From Azovibrio restrictus (GTDB lineage: Bacteria; Pseudomonadota; Gammaproteobacteria; Burkholderiales; Rhodocyclaceae): 5,033 bases of DNA. The stretch lies in assembly GCA_003252145.1 (NCBI GenBank), contig QKDJ01000116.1:1-5033 (forward strand), given 5' to 3'. A program made the position numbers and the translations under genes. Of this stretch, positions 4,846 to 5,033 are shown piece after piece. The notes under the pieces are model-generated. The model saw only the letters and a program-made list of their open reading frames with translations. It was not told where the DNA came from and did not search any database. Position 1 is the stretch's first letter. Every line of letters starts with the position of its first letter.

Positions 4846-4875
4846 AAGGAGAACCCCATGAAGGAGAAACCCATG
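4846..4875 (+). repeat. 15-base tandem duplication of ribosome binding site plus start codon
   Basis: AAGGAGAACCCCATG (4846-4860) is followed directly by AAGGAGAAACCCATG (4861-4875). The two copies differ at one base. Each has AGGAG six bases before an ATG, and since the unit is five codons long both ATGs are in the same frame. It creates two equivalent starts for the lipoprotein gene. Confidence 0.85.
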
Positions 4876-5033
4876 AACAAGACGACCAATAAATCGAAAC
4901 TTACGCTGACCTGGACCTTGGTTGCCGGTATGGCAATCTTCGCTGCCGGTTGCGATACCAAGCCGAAAGAACCCACACCGGGTGAGCGCTTGGACAGCGC
5001 GATTGCCGATGTGAAGCAAAGTGCCAGCGAGGC
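4858..5033 (+). CDS. Small lipoprotein, 3' end beyond the window
   Basis: The frame is open to the window edge, giving 58 codons so far. It has a lysine-rich N-terminus, a hydrophobic segment (about 15-30) and the lipobox AAGC with C32 counted from the first ATG. The mature part begins CDTKPKEPTPGERLDSAIADVKQSASE, a hydrophilic, helix-prone sequence. Aspartate at +2 is the classical inner-membrane retention signal of the Lol system in enterobacteria, in contrast to the other two lipoproteins here. Short lipoproteins with this kind of GxxLDxAI helix often continue into a BON domain, but that part is not visible. Two in-frame starts, 4858 and 4873, have identical ribosome binding site spacing because of a tandem duplication. 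The shorter form (MNKTTNKSK...) has a more usual signal-peptide length, so either or both may be used. Confidence 0.78.
   Translation, partial: MKEKPMNKTTNKSKLTLTWTLVAGMAIFAAGCDTKPKEPTPGERLDSAIADVKQSASE

Overview
The window looks like chromosomal DNA from a free-living proteobacterium, most likely gamma- or betaproteobacterial. The reasons are the moderately GC-rich coding sequence, strong AAGGAG-type ribosome binding sites, typical Gram-negative envelope lipoproteins (glycine-zipper and BON types), a CsbD/YjbJ-like protein and a DUF1328/YtjA membrane protein. I cannot name the genus from sequence alone. No transposase, phage gene, tRNA, rRNA or CRISPR array was seen.

Layout. 3-1718 (+) encodes a membrane-anchored class III adenylate cyclase with a periplasmic sensor region, a HAMP linker and intact catalytic residues. 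1850-2191 (+) encodes a small exported protein with four cysteines that I do not recognise; two clean inverted repeats lie in its upstream region. 2502-2975 (+) encodes a SlyB-like glycine-zipper lipoprotein that ends in a strong terminator. A second terminator faces it and ends the leftward pair BON-domain lipoprotein (3411-3725, -) and CsbD-like protein (3140-3355, -). The 451-base gap 3726-4176 holds an orphan leftward terminator and a cluster of short inverted repeats. The right end (+) carries an 83-residue membrane protein (4177-4428), a 54-residue DUF1328 protein (4647-4811) and the start of a lipoprotein (4858 onward) that runs off the window.

How the genes fit together. From 2502 onward nearly every recognisable product belongs to families linked with envelope maintenance or general/osmotic stress (glycine-zipper lipoprotein, BON, CsbD, DUF1328, small lipoprotein). 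I infer a stress/envelope island of small genes; shared control is not proven. The cyclase could feed cAMP into regulation of neighbouring genes, but no CRP site was recognised.

The most interesting unexplained signal is a family of short elements of the form GTAGGA or GTCGGA, 4-6 bases, then CCGACA or a variant. Three copies lie within 90 bases at 4010-4099. Related copies lie in the intergenic regions before the glycine-zipper, BON and DUF1328 genes. None was noticed inside a gene. Other points worth a look are the orphan terminator at 3908-3932 (possible small RNA) and a 15-base in-frame tandem duplication of a ribosome binding site plus start codon at 4846-4875.
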